A stretch of 11,058 nt of DNA from Spirochaetota bacterium (GCA_009908925.1 JAAAOH010000250.1:1-11058); one strand, 5' to 3'; shown: positions 1 to 7,188, counted from the stretch's first letter. Translations and numbers: made by a program. Notes: generated from the letters alone by a model not told the origin.

Positions 1-2981
1 TGCATGAGGCAACCGGCTGTGAGGTGTACCACGTACACAACGACGATCCGGAGAACCTCTTCGCCTTCATTTTCAAAACGCCGCCGGCAGATTCAACCGG
101 TGTTGCTCATATCGTCGAGCATACGGTGCTCTGCGGATCACAGCGCTACCCGCTGAAGGATCCCTTCCTCGTGCTCATGCGCGGGAGCATGAACACCTTT
201 CTCAACGCAATGACATTCCCTGACAAGACCGTCTACCCGGCGAGCAGTCCTGTCGAGGCCGACCTCTTCAACATCATGAAGGTTTACGGTGATGCGGTAT
301 TCTTTCCGCTTCTGAAGCCGGAGATGTTTGCCCAGGAGGGCCACCGACTGCAATTCGACGAGGAGGGCAGCCTCGAGCGTACCGGCATCGTTTACAACGA
401 GATGAAGGGGAACTACTCCTCCCATGATTCGATTGCCGGAGAGTGGTCGATGCGCTCGCTTCTGCCGGATACGCCCTACGGGTATGACTCCGGGGGCGAT
501 CCCGCGGAGATTCCGAACCTGACCTACGAGCAGTTCCACGATTTCCATCGCCGCTACTATCACCCGAGTAACGCTCGCATCTTCCTCTACGGGAATATCG
601 ACTCGGAGCGCTACCTCTCGTTTATCGAGGATGAGTTCCTCTCGGCGTTCTCGCACGCTGCGGCCAGCGGTGACGGGTCGGCTGCGGCCGCCGCCGTCGC
701 GAACGCGGATGCCGCCGCCGCGAACCCCGCCGCCGCGTCGCCGGCCCCCGAGGTCACCATCCCCTTCCAGCCCCGCTGGAGCGAGTCCGCGCGCCTCACG
801 CGCACCTATCCCGTCGACGCCGAGGACGAGGAATCACGCTCCTCGGTTACCCTCAACTGGCTGCTCCCGCCGGTCACCGATTCCTTCCAGACCCTCGCCA
901 TCGAGGTACTCACCGAGATCCTCCTCGGGCATTCGGGCTCGCCGCTCTACCGTGTGATTTCTGAGTCGCCGCTGGGGGAGGACCTCTCCGCTCCAACCGG
1001 CATCGAGACGGAGCTCCTCGAGATGGGATTCTCGGTCGGCATGCGGGGGACCGAGGCTGACCGCGCCGAAGAGATAGAGGAGCTCATTCTCGGCGAGCTG
1101 CGGCGCCTCGCGCGGGATGGAATCGACCCGGACCTGGTCACAGCGGCCCTTCGCGCGGTGGAGTTCCGGAACCGCGAGATCAAGGGCGGCCCCTTTGGGC
1201 TCAGGCTCATGCGCAAGGCGCTTCGGGGCTGGCTCCACGGCGAGATCCCGGAGCAGACGCTCGAGTTTACGCGCTGGTTCGAGGACCTTCGCAGGGCGGT
1301 CGACACCCATCCGCGCTTCTTCGAGAAGCTCATCGAGGAACACCTCCTCGAAAACCCGCACCGCAGCACCCTCATCGTCATCCCCGACGCCGATGAGGCG
1401 CGGCGGAGACGTGAGGCGGAGGATGCGGAGCTTGCACGGCAGGCCGAGCGCATGGACGAGGCCGAGCGGCAAGGGGTGCGGGAGGCGCAGGAGCAGCTGC
1501 TTGCCCTCCAGAGCGAGCCTGACGCACCCGAGGACATTGCGAAGGTTCCCTTCCTCACCGTTGATGATCTGCCGCGGGAGGTCGAGCGCATTCCCGCCGA
1601 GCACACCGAGGCCGACGACGGCGTGCCCATGCTCGTGCATCGGCTCTTCACCAACGGCGTCGCCTACCTGGATTTTGCCTTCGACCTCGATGCAGTTCCC
1701 GATCACCTGCACGATTACCTCATGCTCTACACAGCCGCGGCCACCGAATGCGGACTTACCGACATGAGTTATGAAGACCTGGCCCGTGAGCTCGCAACGC
1801 ACACCGGCGGGCTGACCCTGCAGCTCGACGTGGGCACCCGCGCCGATGAAGAATCCGAGCTTCGTCGCTATCTCTATGTGCGGATGAAGGCGCTGCCCCG
1901 TTCGCTTCCGGAGGCGCTCAGGCTTCTCGAGGGCGTCCTGCTGCGGCCGAACTTTGCCGACGGAGAGCGGCTCGGCACGGTCGTTCGAGAGCTCAGAAAC
2001 GATTTCCGAAGCTCGGTTCTGCCGTCGGGACATTCCTACGTGGGACTGCGGAGCGCCCGGGCTCTCTCGAGGACGGCCCGCATCGAAGAACGATGGAAGG
2101 GACTGAGTCAGCTCCTCTTCCTCGAGCGGCTCGCCGAGGAGGATACCGCCAGCGTTGCCGCCCGCCTCGAGGAACTGCGTGCCGCCCTTGTGGGGCGCGC
2201 CGGCCTCTCGCTGTCTGTCACGGCCGAGGAGGATGACAGCACGCAGGTCGCGGCAGACACGCGCGCCTTCGTCTCCCGGATTCGCCGGACCGATGCGGGA
2301 GCGAGGGGGGGCGTCGGCCCCGCGGACGCCGGGGCCGCCGGGGGTCGAGAAGCGGCCGGGGACGCGAGAGAGGACGACGAGGTGCCGCGGTGGGAGTCGA
2401 TCCTCGTCAGCGCGGGGGTCAACTACGTCGGAGCGAGCATCGAGGCGGCCCACCTCAGCGAGCCGGGGCATGTCCCCGAGGCGGTACTGGCTCACCTCCT
2501 GCGTACCGGCTTTCTCTGGGAGGAGATCCGCATGAAGGGCGGTGCCTACGGCGCCATGGCCGGCACCCGCGCGCTCGAGCGGGTGTTCAGCTTCGCCTCC
2601 TATCGCGATCCCAACATCGCCGAGACCCTCGAGCGTTTCGGCCGGGGCTTGCGTGAGACAGCGCAGCAGGGCATCGACCGGGCGAGCCTCGAGCTCGCGA
2701 TCATCTCGGGGGTCGGGCGCGATTCGAGGCCGCTGTCGCCGGGGCAGAAGTCGATTGTGAGCCTCAAGCGATCCCTTTACGGCATATCCGACGAGCTACG
2801 GCAGTGGAAGCGCGACGAGCTGCTTGCGGTCTCCGAAGATGCAGTGCGGGATGCCGCACGCCGGCTTGCGGATCGATTCGATGAGGTCCACGCGAGCGTG
2901 ATGGGCTCCCGTACCGCCGTGGAGGAAGCGGCGGCAGAGTATCCGGGGATTCTCGATCATACGCTTGAACTTCATCTGTAA
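1..2981 (+). CDS. M16C family zinc metallopeptidase (PreP/presequence-protease type), 5' partial
   Basis: This is an inverted-zincin peptidase of the M16C group, whose members degrade short peptides inside a closed two-lobed chamber. The reading frame is open from position 3, so the true start lies before the window; in-frame residues HEATGCEVYHVHNDD match the usual family N-terminus, and probably only a few dozen residues are missing. The HxxEH zinc site (HIVEH) is at 108-122, and the third ligand glutamate, in VYNEMKG, is at 399-401. The C-terminal lobe has the conserved GGAYG motif near 2538-2552. About 990 residues are visible, normal for the family. Two low-complexity inserts stand out: an Ala-rich one at about 654-752 and a Gly/Ala/Asp-rich one at about 2286-2388. 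No signal peptide can be judged because the start is missing. It is followed after 22 nt by the next gene on the same strand. The family call is firm; the substrate is unknown. Confidence 0.95.
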   Translation, partial: HEATGCEVYHVHNDDPENLFAFIFKTPPADSTGVAHIVEHTVLCGSQRYPLKDPFLVLMRGSMNTFLNAMTFPDKTVYPASSPVEADLFNIMKVYGDAVFFPLLKPEMFAQEGHRLQFDEEGSLERTGIVYNEMKGNYSSHDSIAGEWSMRSLLPDTPYGYDSGGDPAEIPNLTYEQFHDFHRRYYHPSNARIFLYGNIDSERYLSFIEDEFLSAFSHAAASGDGSAAAAAVANADAAAANPAAASPAPEVTIPFQPRWSESARLTRTYPVDAEDEESRSSVTLNWLLPPVTDSFQTLAIEVLTEILLGHSGSPLYRVISESPLGEDLSAPTGIETELLEMGFSVGMRGTEADRAEEIEELILGELRRLARDGIDPDLVTAALRAVEFRNREIKGGPFGLRLMRKALRGWLHGEIPEQTLEFTRWFEDLRRAVDTHPRFFEKLIEEHLLENPHRSTLIVIPDADEARRRREAEDAELARQAERMDEAERQGVREAQEQLLALQSEPDAPEDIAKVPFLTVDDLPREVERIPAEHTEADDGVPMLVHRLFTNGVAYLDFAFDLDAVPDHLHDYLMLYTAAATECGLTDMSYEDLARELATHTGGLTLQLDVGTRADEESELRRYLYVRMKALPRSLPEALRLLEGVLLRPNFADGERLGTVVRELRNDFRSSVLPSGHSYVGLRSARALSRTARIEERWKGLSQLLFLERLAEEDTASVAARLEELRAALVGRAGLSLSVTAEEDDSTQVAADTRAFVSRIRRTDAGARGGVGPADAGAAGGREAAGDAREDDEVPRWESILVSAGVNYVGASIEAAHLSEPGHVPEAVLAHLLRTGFLWEEIRMKGGAYGAMAGTRALERVFSFASYRDPNIAETLERFGRGLRETAQQGIDRASLELAIISGVGRDSRPLSPGQKSIVSLKRSLYGISDELRQWKRDELLAVSEDAVRDAARRLADRFDEVHASVMGSRTAVEEAAAEYPGILDHTLELHL

Positions 2982-3003
2982 CGGGTATAGAGTTCGCCAA
3001 GAG

Positions 3004-3477
3004 ATGATGAAACGTCGGGTTATACGTCGAGTACTGATATGTGCCGCCGCGGTCCTGGCTCTCGGGGCGGGAGCGCCGTCCGCCTTCGCACAGGAGGAAG
3101 ATCCCGCCCTCTACGCGGTCGGCGCGCTTGGTGCGTCGAACCTCTACTCCTCCTACGTGGTTCTTGCCACCGTCGCCGACGGATACGCAAGCGCGAGCTA
3201 CAGTGAGAACACCGCTCGCGACCTCGCCGAAGAGTCGATCGCCCTGCACGAGAGCTCTGTCGCCGCATTGCGCCGCCTCGTCGACTTGAACGTAGTATCC
3301 GCGAGCGATCGCAGCATTGTCGCCGACATGATCGAGGCACACGAGCTTCTCATTCGTCAGGCCGAGGGGCTGATGGCGTACATCGACGATCCCGAGAACT
3401 CCGAAATGTTTCAGCAGTATCGCGAAGCCGCCTGGGAGAAGATTTCCACGATTCTCGAGGACAGCCCTCCCGAGTGA
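3004..3477 (+). CDS. Small secreted helical protein of unknown function
   Basis: I do not recognise a family. The 157-residue product starts with MMKRR and a clear Sec signal peptide: basic residues 3-9, a hydrophobic core at about 10-24, and a likely signal peptidase I site after Ala-Phe-Ala at residue 29. A cysteine sits in the hydrophobic stretch, but its context (VLIC) is not a good lipobox, so a lipoprotein is unlikely. The mature part is rich in Ala, Glu, Leu and Ser and looks mostly alpha-helical, with acidic ends, suggesting a soluble periplasmic protein. The frame is open back to a TTG at 2965 inside the preceding peptidase gene, but the ATG at 3004 (or the adjacent one at 3007) puts the signal peptide at the N-terminus and has a weak purine-rich stretch just before it. 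Gaps of 22 nt upstream and 19 nt downstream suggest co-transcription with the peptidase and the J-domain gene. Confidence 0.85.
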   Translation: MMKRRVIRRVLICAAAVLALGAGAPSAFAQEEDPALYAVGALGASNLYSSYVVLATVADGYASASYSENTARDLAEESIALHESSVAALRRLVDLNVVSASDRSIVADMIEAHELLIRQAEGLMAYIDDPENSEMFQQYREAAWEKISTILEDSPPE

Positions 3478-3496
3478 CGGCGTTGTCACCCGTCGC

Positions 3497-4309
3497 ATGA
3501 CACAGGTCCAGCCGAACACGCAGAATTACCGCATCCTCGGTGCCGAGCAGAACGCGACCCTCGAAGAGCTCAAGGCCGCCTACCACCGCGTCGCCAAGAA
3601 AACACATCCCGACCTTGCACCGGCTGAGGGGAAACGCAGGGCCGAGCTCCGCATGATGCGGGTCAACGAGGCCTACATGGCGATTCTCGCAGAGCGGATG
3701 CGCGGTGCGCCGCCTGGCAGTGGGGGCGGAACCGCCGCAGCGGGTGGCGGCGACCGGGGCGACGGACGCCCCGCAGCACAGTCTTGCGCATCTGGTGCCT
3801 CGAGCGCGGACTCACACAGCGCAGCCGCCGCGTCCGAGTCCGGCTCCCCGTCCGGGGCGGGCCCCGCCCGTGCCGTCGCGCCGGCACACGCCGTCGCCCG
3901 CCCCCGCGATCCGGGCTATACCTACTACAAGCTCGGTTTCGACTTCTATCGCAAGGGGTATACCGAGCTCTACAGCAAGGACCCGCGCATCATCCGCAAA
4001 CAGCTCGCCGAGCTCAGGACCTACGACTACTACCTGCTGACGCTGACCATCTCCGCACTCAGACATTTCGAGCAGTCGTATCGATACTTCGCCGCGGTCC
4101 TCGAGCGGGCACCCGAGAGCATCTGGGTAACTGACGCCCGGGCCAAACTCCACAAGCTGGAGAAGTTCAACCGGATCTACCAGCGCATCTGTGAGAACCT
4201 CTCGAGAAGCCTCCGGGCGAAACGGGCGGAGCAGGCGGCTGAAACCGCCGGACCGGATCACGCACCGACGCCGGGTACCGACGAAAACGCGCGATCGGAG
4301 CCGGGCTGA
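3497..4309 (+). CDS. J-domain (DnaJ-like) co-chaperone with a distinct C-terminal helical domain
   Basis: The N-terminal 70 residues form a J domain. It starts NYRILGAEQNATLEELKAAYH and has the HPD tripeptide, which stimulates the Hsp70 ATPase, at residues 37-39 (3605-3613), followed by the usual helix with NEAY. There is no Gly/Phe region, zinc finger or canonical DnaJ C-terminal domain, so this is a class III J-protein and not the housekeeping DnaJ. A flexible Gly/Ala/Ser/Pro linker covers about residues 70-136. After it comes a well-formed aromatic and basic helical domain, about 138-240, rich in Tyr and Phe (YTYYKLGFDFYRKGYTELY), which may choose the client and could be TPR-like; I cannot name it. 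The ATG at 3497 has no visible Shine-Dalgarno, so translation may depend on the gene before it. The stop overlaps the next ATG (TGATG, 4307-4311), which points to translational coupling with the YkgJ-type gene. Confidence 0.9.
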   Translation: MTQVQPNTQNYRILGAEQNATLEELKAAYHRVAKKTHPDLAPAEGKRRAELRMMRVNEAYMAILAERMRGAPPGSGGGTAAAGGGDRGDGRPAAQSCASGASSADSHSAAAASESGSPSGAGPARAVAPAHAVARPRDPGYTYYKLGFDFYRKGYTELYSKDPRIIRKQLAELRTYDYYLLTLTISALRHFEQSYRYFAAVLERAPESIWVTDARAKLHKLEKFNRIYQRICENLSRSLRAKRAEQAAETAGPDHAPTPGTDENARSEPG

Positions 4310-4890
4310 TGAGCACCGACCTCTTCGCTGAGTACGAAGGCCTCCGCGCCCGTGTGACCCGGGAATCCGCAGAGCTCTTCGAGCACTACGCGGCGCACCT
4401 TCAGTGCCGGCGCGGCTGCTACTACTGCTGTGACGATATTGCAGTGCTCCCGATAGAGTTCGAGGCCCTTCGCCGCGCGGTTTCCGAAACCGGAATACCG
4501 ACCGCTGCGGGGTCCGGGGGACCGCCGGAAACCGATCGTCGCCGATGCGGCTTTCTTGGCCCCGAAGGTGAGTGCACGGTCTATGCCGCACGCCCGGTCA
4601 TCTGCCGCAGCCACGGTTTACCGCTCGCCTATCGCCTCTACGAGTACGACGAGCAGGGGAGGCAGATCTCCGGAACACGTTTCATGGACTCATGGTGCGA
4701 TCTCAACTTCACCCACCTCGATGACGAGTCGGCCGGCGCCTACTTCGACCGGCACGGACGGATCAATCAGGCGCTCGTCAACGAAACCCTCGAGGAGCTC
4801 AATCGGCGCTTTCTCGCATCACCGGCGGGCCGCCAGTACCGTGGCCGCGACTGGATTCGGCTATCGGAGCTGGTGGGGGATCGATGCTGA
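4309..4890 (+). CDS. YkgJ-type cysteine-cluster protein (UPF0153, putative Zn/Fe-binding)
   Basis: This 193-residue protein carries the YkgJ/UPF0153 cysteine cluster: C-x3-C-x2-C-C at residues 33, 37, 40 and 41 (4405-4431), then C80, C89 and C99 in the pattern CGFLGPEGECTVYAARPVICRSHG, and one more cysteine in SWCDLNF. The family is thought to bind zinc or an iron-sulfur centre; its reaction is not known, and I cannot tell the metal from sequence. There is no signal peptide or membrane segment, so it should be cytoplasmic. The start is supported by GGAG at 4297-4300, 8 nt before the ATG, and by overlap with the stop of the J-domain gene. The gene converges on the iron-sulfur protein gene on the other strand, with 2 bp between stop codons. 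Confidence 0.92.
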   Translation: MSTDLFAEYEGLRARVTRESAELFEHYAAHLQCRRGCYYCCDDIAVLPIEFEALRRAVSETGIPTAAGSGGPPETDRRRCGFLGPEGECTVYAARPVICRSHGLPLAYRLYEYDEQGRQISGTRFMDSWCDLNFTHLDDESAGAYFDRHGRINQALVNETLEELNRRFLASPAGRQYRGRDWIRLSELVGDRC

Positions 4891-4892
4891 GG

Positions 4893-6089
4893 CTATGACC
4901 GGTGGCGAACACTGCGCGATGAGAGAAGGAATCCCGGCACGCGACGTGCGAACATACGCATAAACCGGGCGAAGGCGGCCGACATCGGCTCGGTAATCGT
5001 GTCGCCGAACGCGCGCAGCAGCTCCTCGGGCATATGGCGGAGTCTCATCCCGAAGAAGCGGTTGGTGAAACCGAAGGTGATGCGGCACCCGCCGCAATTC
5101 AACGCCATGGTCCGCGTGCCGCTGTGCCTCACGTCCCGATACTTCTTGCGCTGTTCGCTCAGGACCATATTCATGCTCGCCGGCAGCGTTTGTCCCTTGC
5201 CCATCACCGCGAATCCGCAGGTCTCATTCTCGATGCCACGGTGCTCGATCTCGTGGAGCCGCACGCCGGCGGCCGCGTAAAGGTCGCGCAGCTTGTGGGC
5301 GAGTGATGGATTCATCTCGGTGAGATTGCAGGACTCGCAGACCGCGGCGTCATAGGTCAGCGGATGCTCGAGCCCGAGCTCTCCGGCCTGCAGCCGCTCC
5401 CAGAGCCACTCGTACATGCTGATGACCTCGAACGGAAGGGGCTTCCCGAACACTTTGGGGTAAACGTTCCCGAGGAAATAGCTGCAGGCGTGGCAGTAGC
5501 AGACGAGCCGGTCGGTTCGGAGCCGGGACAGCGTCTCGAAGGTTCGGCGGGCGACCGTCATGAACGCTTCCCAGCCGCCGAGGCGGTACTGCGGCTCGCC
5601 GCAACACAGCTCGTACGGGCCGAACTTGGGGAGGTCGGCCAGTACGCGAGAGTTCGCGACATCGGTGGGCGAGGTGCTTCGGGCGAGGCAGCCCACCCAC
5701 AGGACCTCAGGGGACGGAGGCGGTGGCTCTGCCCAGGAGTCCAGGATGCGTCGCTGAGAGTCACTCATTCGCCGGTGAACGTCGCCCCAGACCGAGCCCT
5801 CACCGCCGTCATTGAAGAAGTACCGGATATGAGCGGGGATGTCACCGCGGCGCTCGAGGACGCGTTGCTGCAACAGGTCGCAGGGCTCGAGCCCCGGGAC
5901 GGGGCAGAGCCGGTTACAGCTGTAGCACAGCGTACATTCGGCGGCAGCCCGTCCCGAAAGATCTCCGGCGATGAGCCCGGCGATCTCTTCCCGCGCTTCG
6001 GCGCGGTCCATGAGCATAACCGGACAGCCCGCCAGGCAGCTTCCGCACCTCGTGCAGCGATCCCAATCGTGAAGGTCGACGTAGGACAT
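4893..6089 (-). CDS. Iron-sulfur heterodisulfide-reductase-like protein (HdrC-HdrB/GlpC-type, two 4Fe-4S and two CCG domains)
   Basis: Domain order is as in the HdrC-HdrB, GlpC and LutA group. Two ferredoxin-type motifs come first: CTRCGSCLAGCP at residues 12-23 and CTLCYSCNRLCP at 52-63, which should hold two 4Fe-4S clusters. Two cysteine-rich CCG domains follow. The first has C134, CCG at 162-164 and CYCHAC at 197-202. The second has C251 and C254, then TCG at 290-292 in place of CCG, and CGGC at 332-335. Such proteins pass electrons to a partner or reduce disulfides; here no flavin or dehydrogenase partner lies next to it, so the substrate is unknown. No membrane segment is visible, so it should be cytoplasmic. 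The frame extends to a TTG at 6104, but the ATG at 6089 begins right before the first cluster and has a GGGGG stretch upstream. It lies 113 bp after the DUF72 gene on the same strand, so a shared transcript is possible. The family call is firm, the role is not. Confidence 0.9.
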   Translation of the reverse strand: MSYVDLHDWDRCTRCGSCLAGCPVMLMDRAEAREEIAGLIAGDLSGRAAAECTLCYSCNRLCPVPGLEPCDLLQQRVLERRGDIPAHIRYFFNDGGEGSVWGDVHRRMSDSQRRILDSWAEPPPPSPEVLWVGCLARSTSPTDVANSRVLADLPKFGPYELCCGEPQYRLGGWEAFMTVARRTFETLSRLRTDRLVCYCHACSYFLGNVYPKVFGKPLPFEVISMYEWLWERLQAGELGLEHPLTYDAAVCESCNLTEMNPSLAHKLRDLYAAAGVRLHEIEHRGIENETCGFAVMGKGQTLPASMNMVLSEQRKKYRDVRHSGTRTMALNCGGCRITFGFTNRFFGMRLRHMPEELLRAFGDTITEPMSAAFARFMRMFARRVPGFLLSSRSVRHRS

Positions 6090-6180
6090 GACCAGTGCCC
6101 CCAATTAAGCGTAGGGCGATGTGGAGGGGATTACCAGTGAGAAAACCTGCAGATCACTCACCCGCGCCGGAACCGGGCGT

Positions 6181-6209
6181 GCTCTGCAGCCTGCGGGCGG
6201 GCTCAGAGC
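6181..6209 (-). terminator. Hairpin over the DUF72 stop codon, possible weak terminator or processing site
   Basis: On the minus strand, GCTCTG-AGCC pairs with GGCT-G-CAGAGC around an 8-nt loop: ten base pairs with one bulged G. It begins in the last codons of the DUF72 gene and includes the TGA. No run of T follows on the minus strand, so it is not a standard intrinsic terminator. It might stabilise the 3' end or reduce read-through into the iron-sulfur gene. Confidence 0.25.
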
Positions 6210-7060
6210 AGGTCCCGCAGCTTCCGAATAGTTATTGGCGCCGAGCCCTCATAGTGATTGTTGACGTTGACGATGACCTGTTGGCCCCGGGCGAGCATGT
6301 CCTCCACGACATCGGCGATACCGGCGAGGTCCTCGTCCTTTGGGTCGACGGCGGCATCCCAGCGCTTACCGGTCTTCCGCTCGATTTCCGCACGATCCGG
6401 GCCCATGAGGCGGATTACTACCGGCGAGATAAGGAGGTCGGCGACCTGGGGGTAGATCCGCTGCAGCGGCGGCATGTAGTAGCCCTGGCAGAAGACGTGA
6501 GATATCCCGTGCCGGCGCAGGAGCTCGAAGTAGTCCCGCTCGAGGTACTGCGGATTCCGCGGCTCGAGGCCGTAGGTCCAGCCGCCTGGAAGCGACGAGA
6601 AGAACCCGTCGAGATGCGACAGGAACGAAGCGCGATCCCGCATTTTCTGTTTATTGAGATACTCGAACTGAAACATCACCACGCTCGTGTGCTCGCGCAT
6701 CGGCTCGATGAGAGACAGGAAACGTGAGGTGAGCTCCGGTGAGAGAAAGTGGGGATTGAGTGCGTTGGGGTCCTTCCGTGACCGCTTGTAAACGTGGGTC
6801 AGGGTGATGCTGTTCGGCGCCTTGATGCTGAAGCGGAACGTCCCGGGGACGGAGGAAAGATACTCGGCCACCGTCTCGGGCTTCGGCAGGCTCACCGTAT
6901 CGAGGCCGAAGAGGGACCAGAACCACTGGTCGACTTCCACGGTGTTGAAGGCTCTCGCGTACTCGGCGAGGTAGTTGATGCCGTCGCCGGCGGAGTAGAC
7001 GAGCCCTTCCCAGCTCGGGAACTTCCAGCTGCAGGTACCGAACTGCACGGCTTTGCTCAT
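6203..7060 (-). CDS. DUF72 family TIM-barrel protein (YecE-like)
   Basis: The 285-residue protein opens with FGTCSWKFPSWEGLVY and continues with an EYARAFNTVEVDQWFW block, PGTFRFSIKAPNSITLTH and a C-terminal NVNNHYEGSAP, all typical of the DUF72 (YecE-type) barrel. The biochemical role of this family is not established, and I do not assign one. No signal peptide or membrane segment is present. The frame is open upstream to 7114, but that extension runs through intergenic repeats and lacks family character, so I start at the ATG at 7058-7060. A GGAGG lies only 2 nt upstream of that ATG, tighter than usual; a GTG at codon 5 is an alternative at 14 nt. It is divergent from trkA across a 137-bp control region and is followed by the iron-sulfur gene. 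A hairpin spans its stop codon. Confidence 0.9.
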   Translation of the reverse strand: MSKAVQFGTCSWKFPSWEGLVYSAGDGINYLAEYARAFNTVEVDQWFWSLFGLDTVSLPKPETVAEYLSSVPGTFRFSIKAPNSITLTHVYKRSRKDPNALNPHFLSPELTSRFLSLIEPMREHTSVVMFQFEYLNKQKMRDRASFLSHLDGFFSSLPGGWTYGLEPRNPQYLERDYFELLRRHGISHVFCQGYYMPPLQRIYPQVADLLISPVVIRLMGPDRAEIERKTGKRWDAAVDPKDEDLAGIADVVEDMLARGQQVIVNVNNHYEGSAPITIRKLRDLL

Positions 7061-7062
7061 AC

Positions 7063-7067
7063 CCTCC
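7063..7067 (-). promoter_or_regulatory. Shine-Dalgarno of the DUF72 gene with very short spacing
   Basis: On the minus strand GGAGG is followed by only 2 nt before the chosen ATG (7060-7058). This is the only good ribosome site in the region and supports a start at or just inside this ATG over the longer frame to 7114. Confidence 0.5.
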
Positions 7068-7083
7068 GGAAGGTAACACGATG

Positions 7084-7103
7084 CCGGTGATCGCGACCAC
7101 GGC
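7084..7103. repeat. Direct repeat copy 1 in the divergent control region (Crp-like core)
   Basis: The 20-bp CCGGTGATCGCGACCACGGC is identical to the copy at 7114-7133, exactly 30 bp (about three helical turns) away. Within it GTGA (7087-7090), a TCGCGA spacer and CCAC (7097-7100) form an imperfect palindrome matching seven of eight core bases of the Crp pattern GTGA-N6-TCAC. Its centre is about 101 bp before the predicted trkA transcription start. Confidence 0.6.
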
Positions 7104-7113
7104 GGACCCGTCA

Positions 7114-7133
7114 CCGGTGATCGCGACCACGGC
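7114..7133. repeat. Direct repeat copy 2 in the divergent control region (Crp-like core)
   Basis: This is an exact second copy of the 20-bp unit at 7084-7103. GTGA at 7117-7120 and CCAC at 7127-7130 flank TCGCGA. The centre, 7123.5, is about 71 bp before the predicted trkA start point, a distance where Crp-type activators often sit. The copies also lie 33 and 63 bp upstream of the DUF72 ATG, so they could serve either gene. Confidence 0.6.
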
Positions 7134-7159
7134 CGGTCGACACGCCGGTGTTTTGCAGT

Positions 7160-7188
7160 TTGACACCCCGGTAGGGGCTTGCTATAAC
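7160..7188 (+). promoter_or_regulatory. Near-consensus sigma-70 promoter of trkA (extended -10)
   Basis: TTGACA (7160-7165) is a perfect -35 box. A 17-bp spacer leads to TATAAC (7183-7188), five of six matches to the -10 box, preceded by TGC, an extended -10 element. The expected start of transcription is about 7192-7198, at or within six nt of the trkA ATG at 7198. The spacer contains CCCC-GGTA-GGGG (7166-7177), and GGTGT/ACACC arms (7147-7151, 7163-7167) flank and overlap the -35 box; both could be operators, but the arms are short. Confidence 0.8.

Noticed and set aside
834..2495. Long open frame of 553 codons on the minus strand inside the M16C peptidase
   Set aside because: It is the antisense shadow of a GC-rich gene; it has no family motifs, while the plus-strand frame carries the full peptidase signature.
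3474..3489. Small inverted repeat GTGAC-N6-GTCAC between the secreted protein and J-protein genes
   Set aside because: Five-base arms with a short spacer are expected several times by chance in 11 kb, and there is no T-run or other support.
5364..6140. Plus-strand frame of 258 codons across the iron-sulfur gene
   Set aside because: The minus-strand frame has two ferredoxin motifs and CCG domains; the plus-strand product has no recognisable features.
6090..6202. Possible separate promoter for the iron-sulfur gene (CTTAAT near 6104)
   Set aside because: Only four of six bases match a -10 box and no -35 box is found at a suitable distance.
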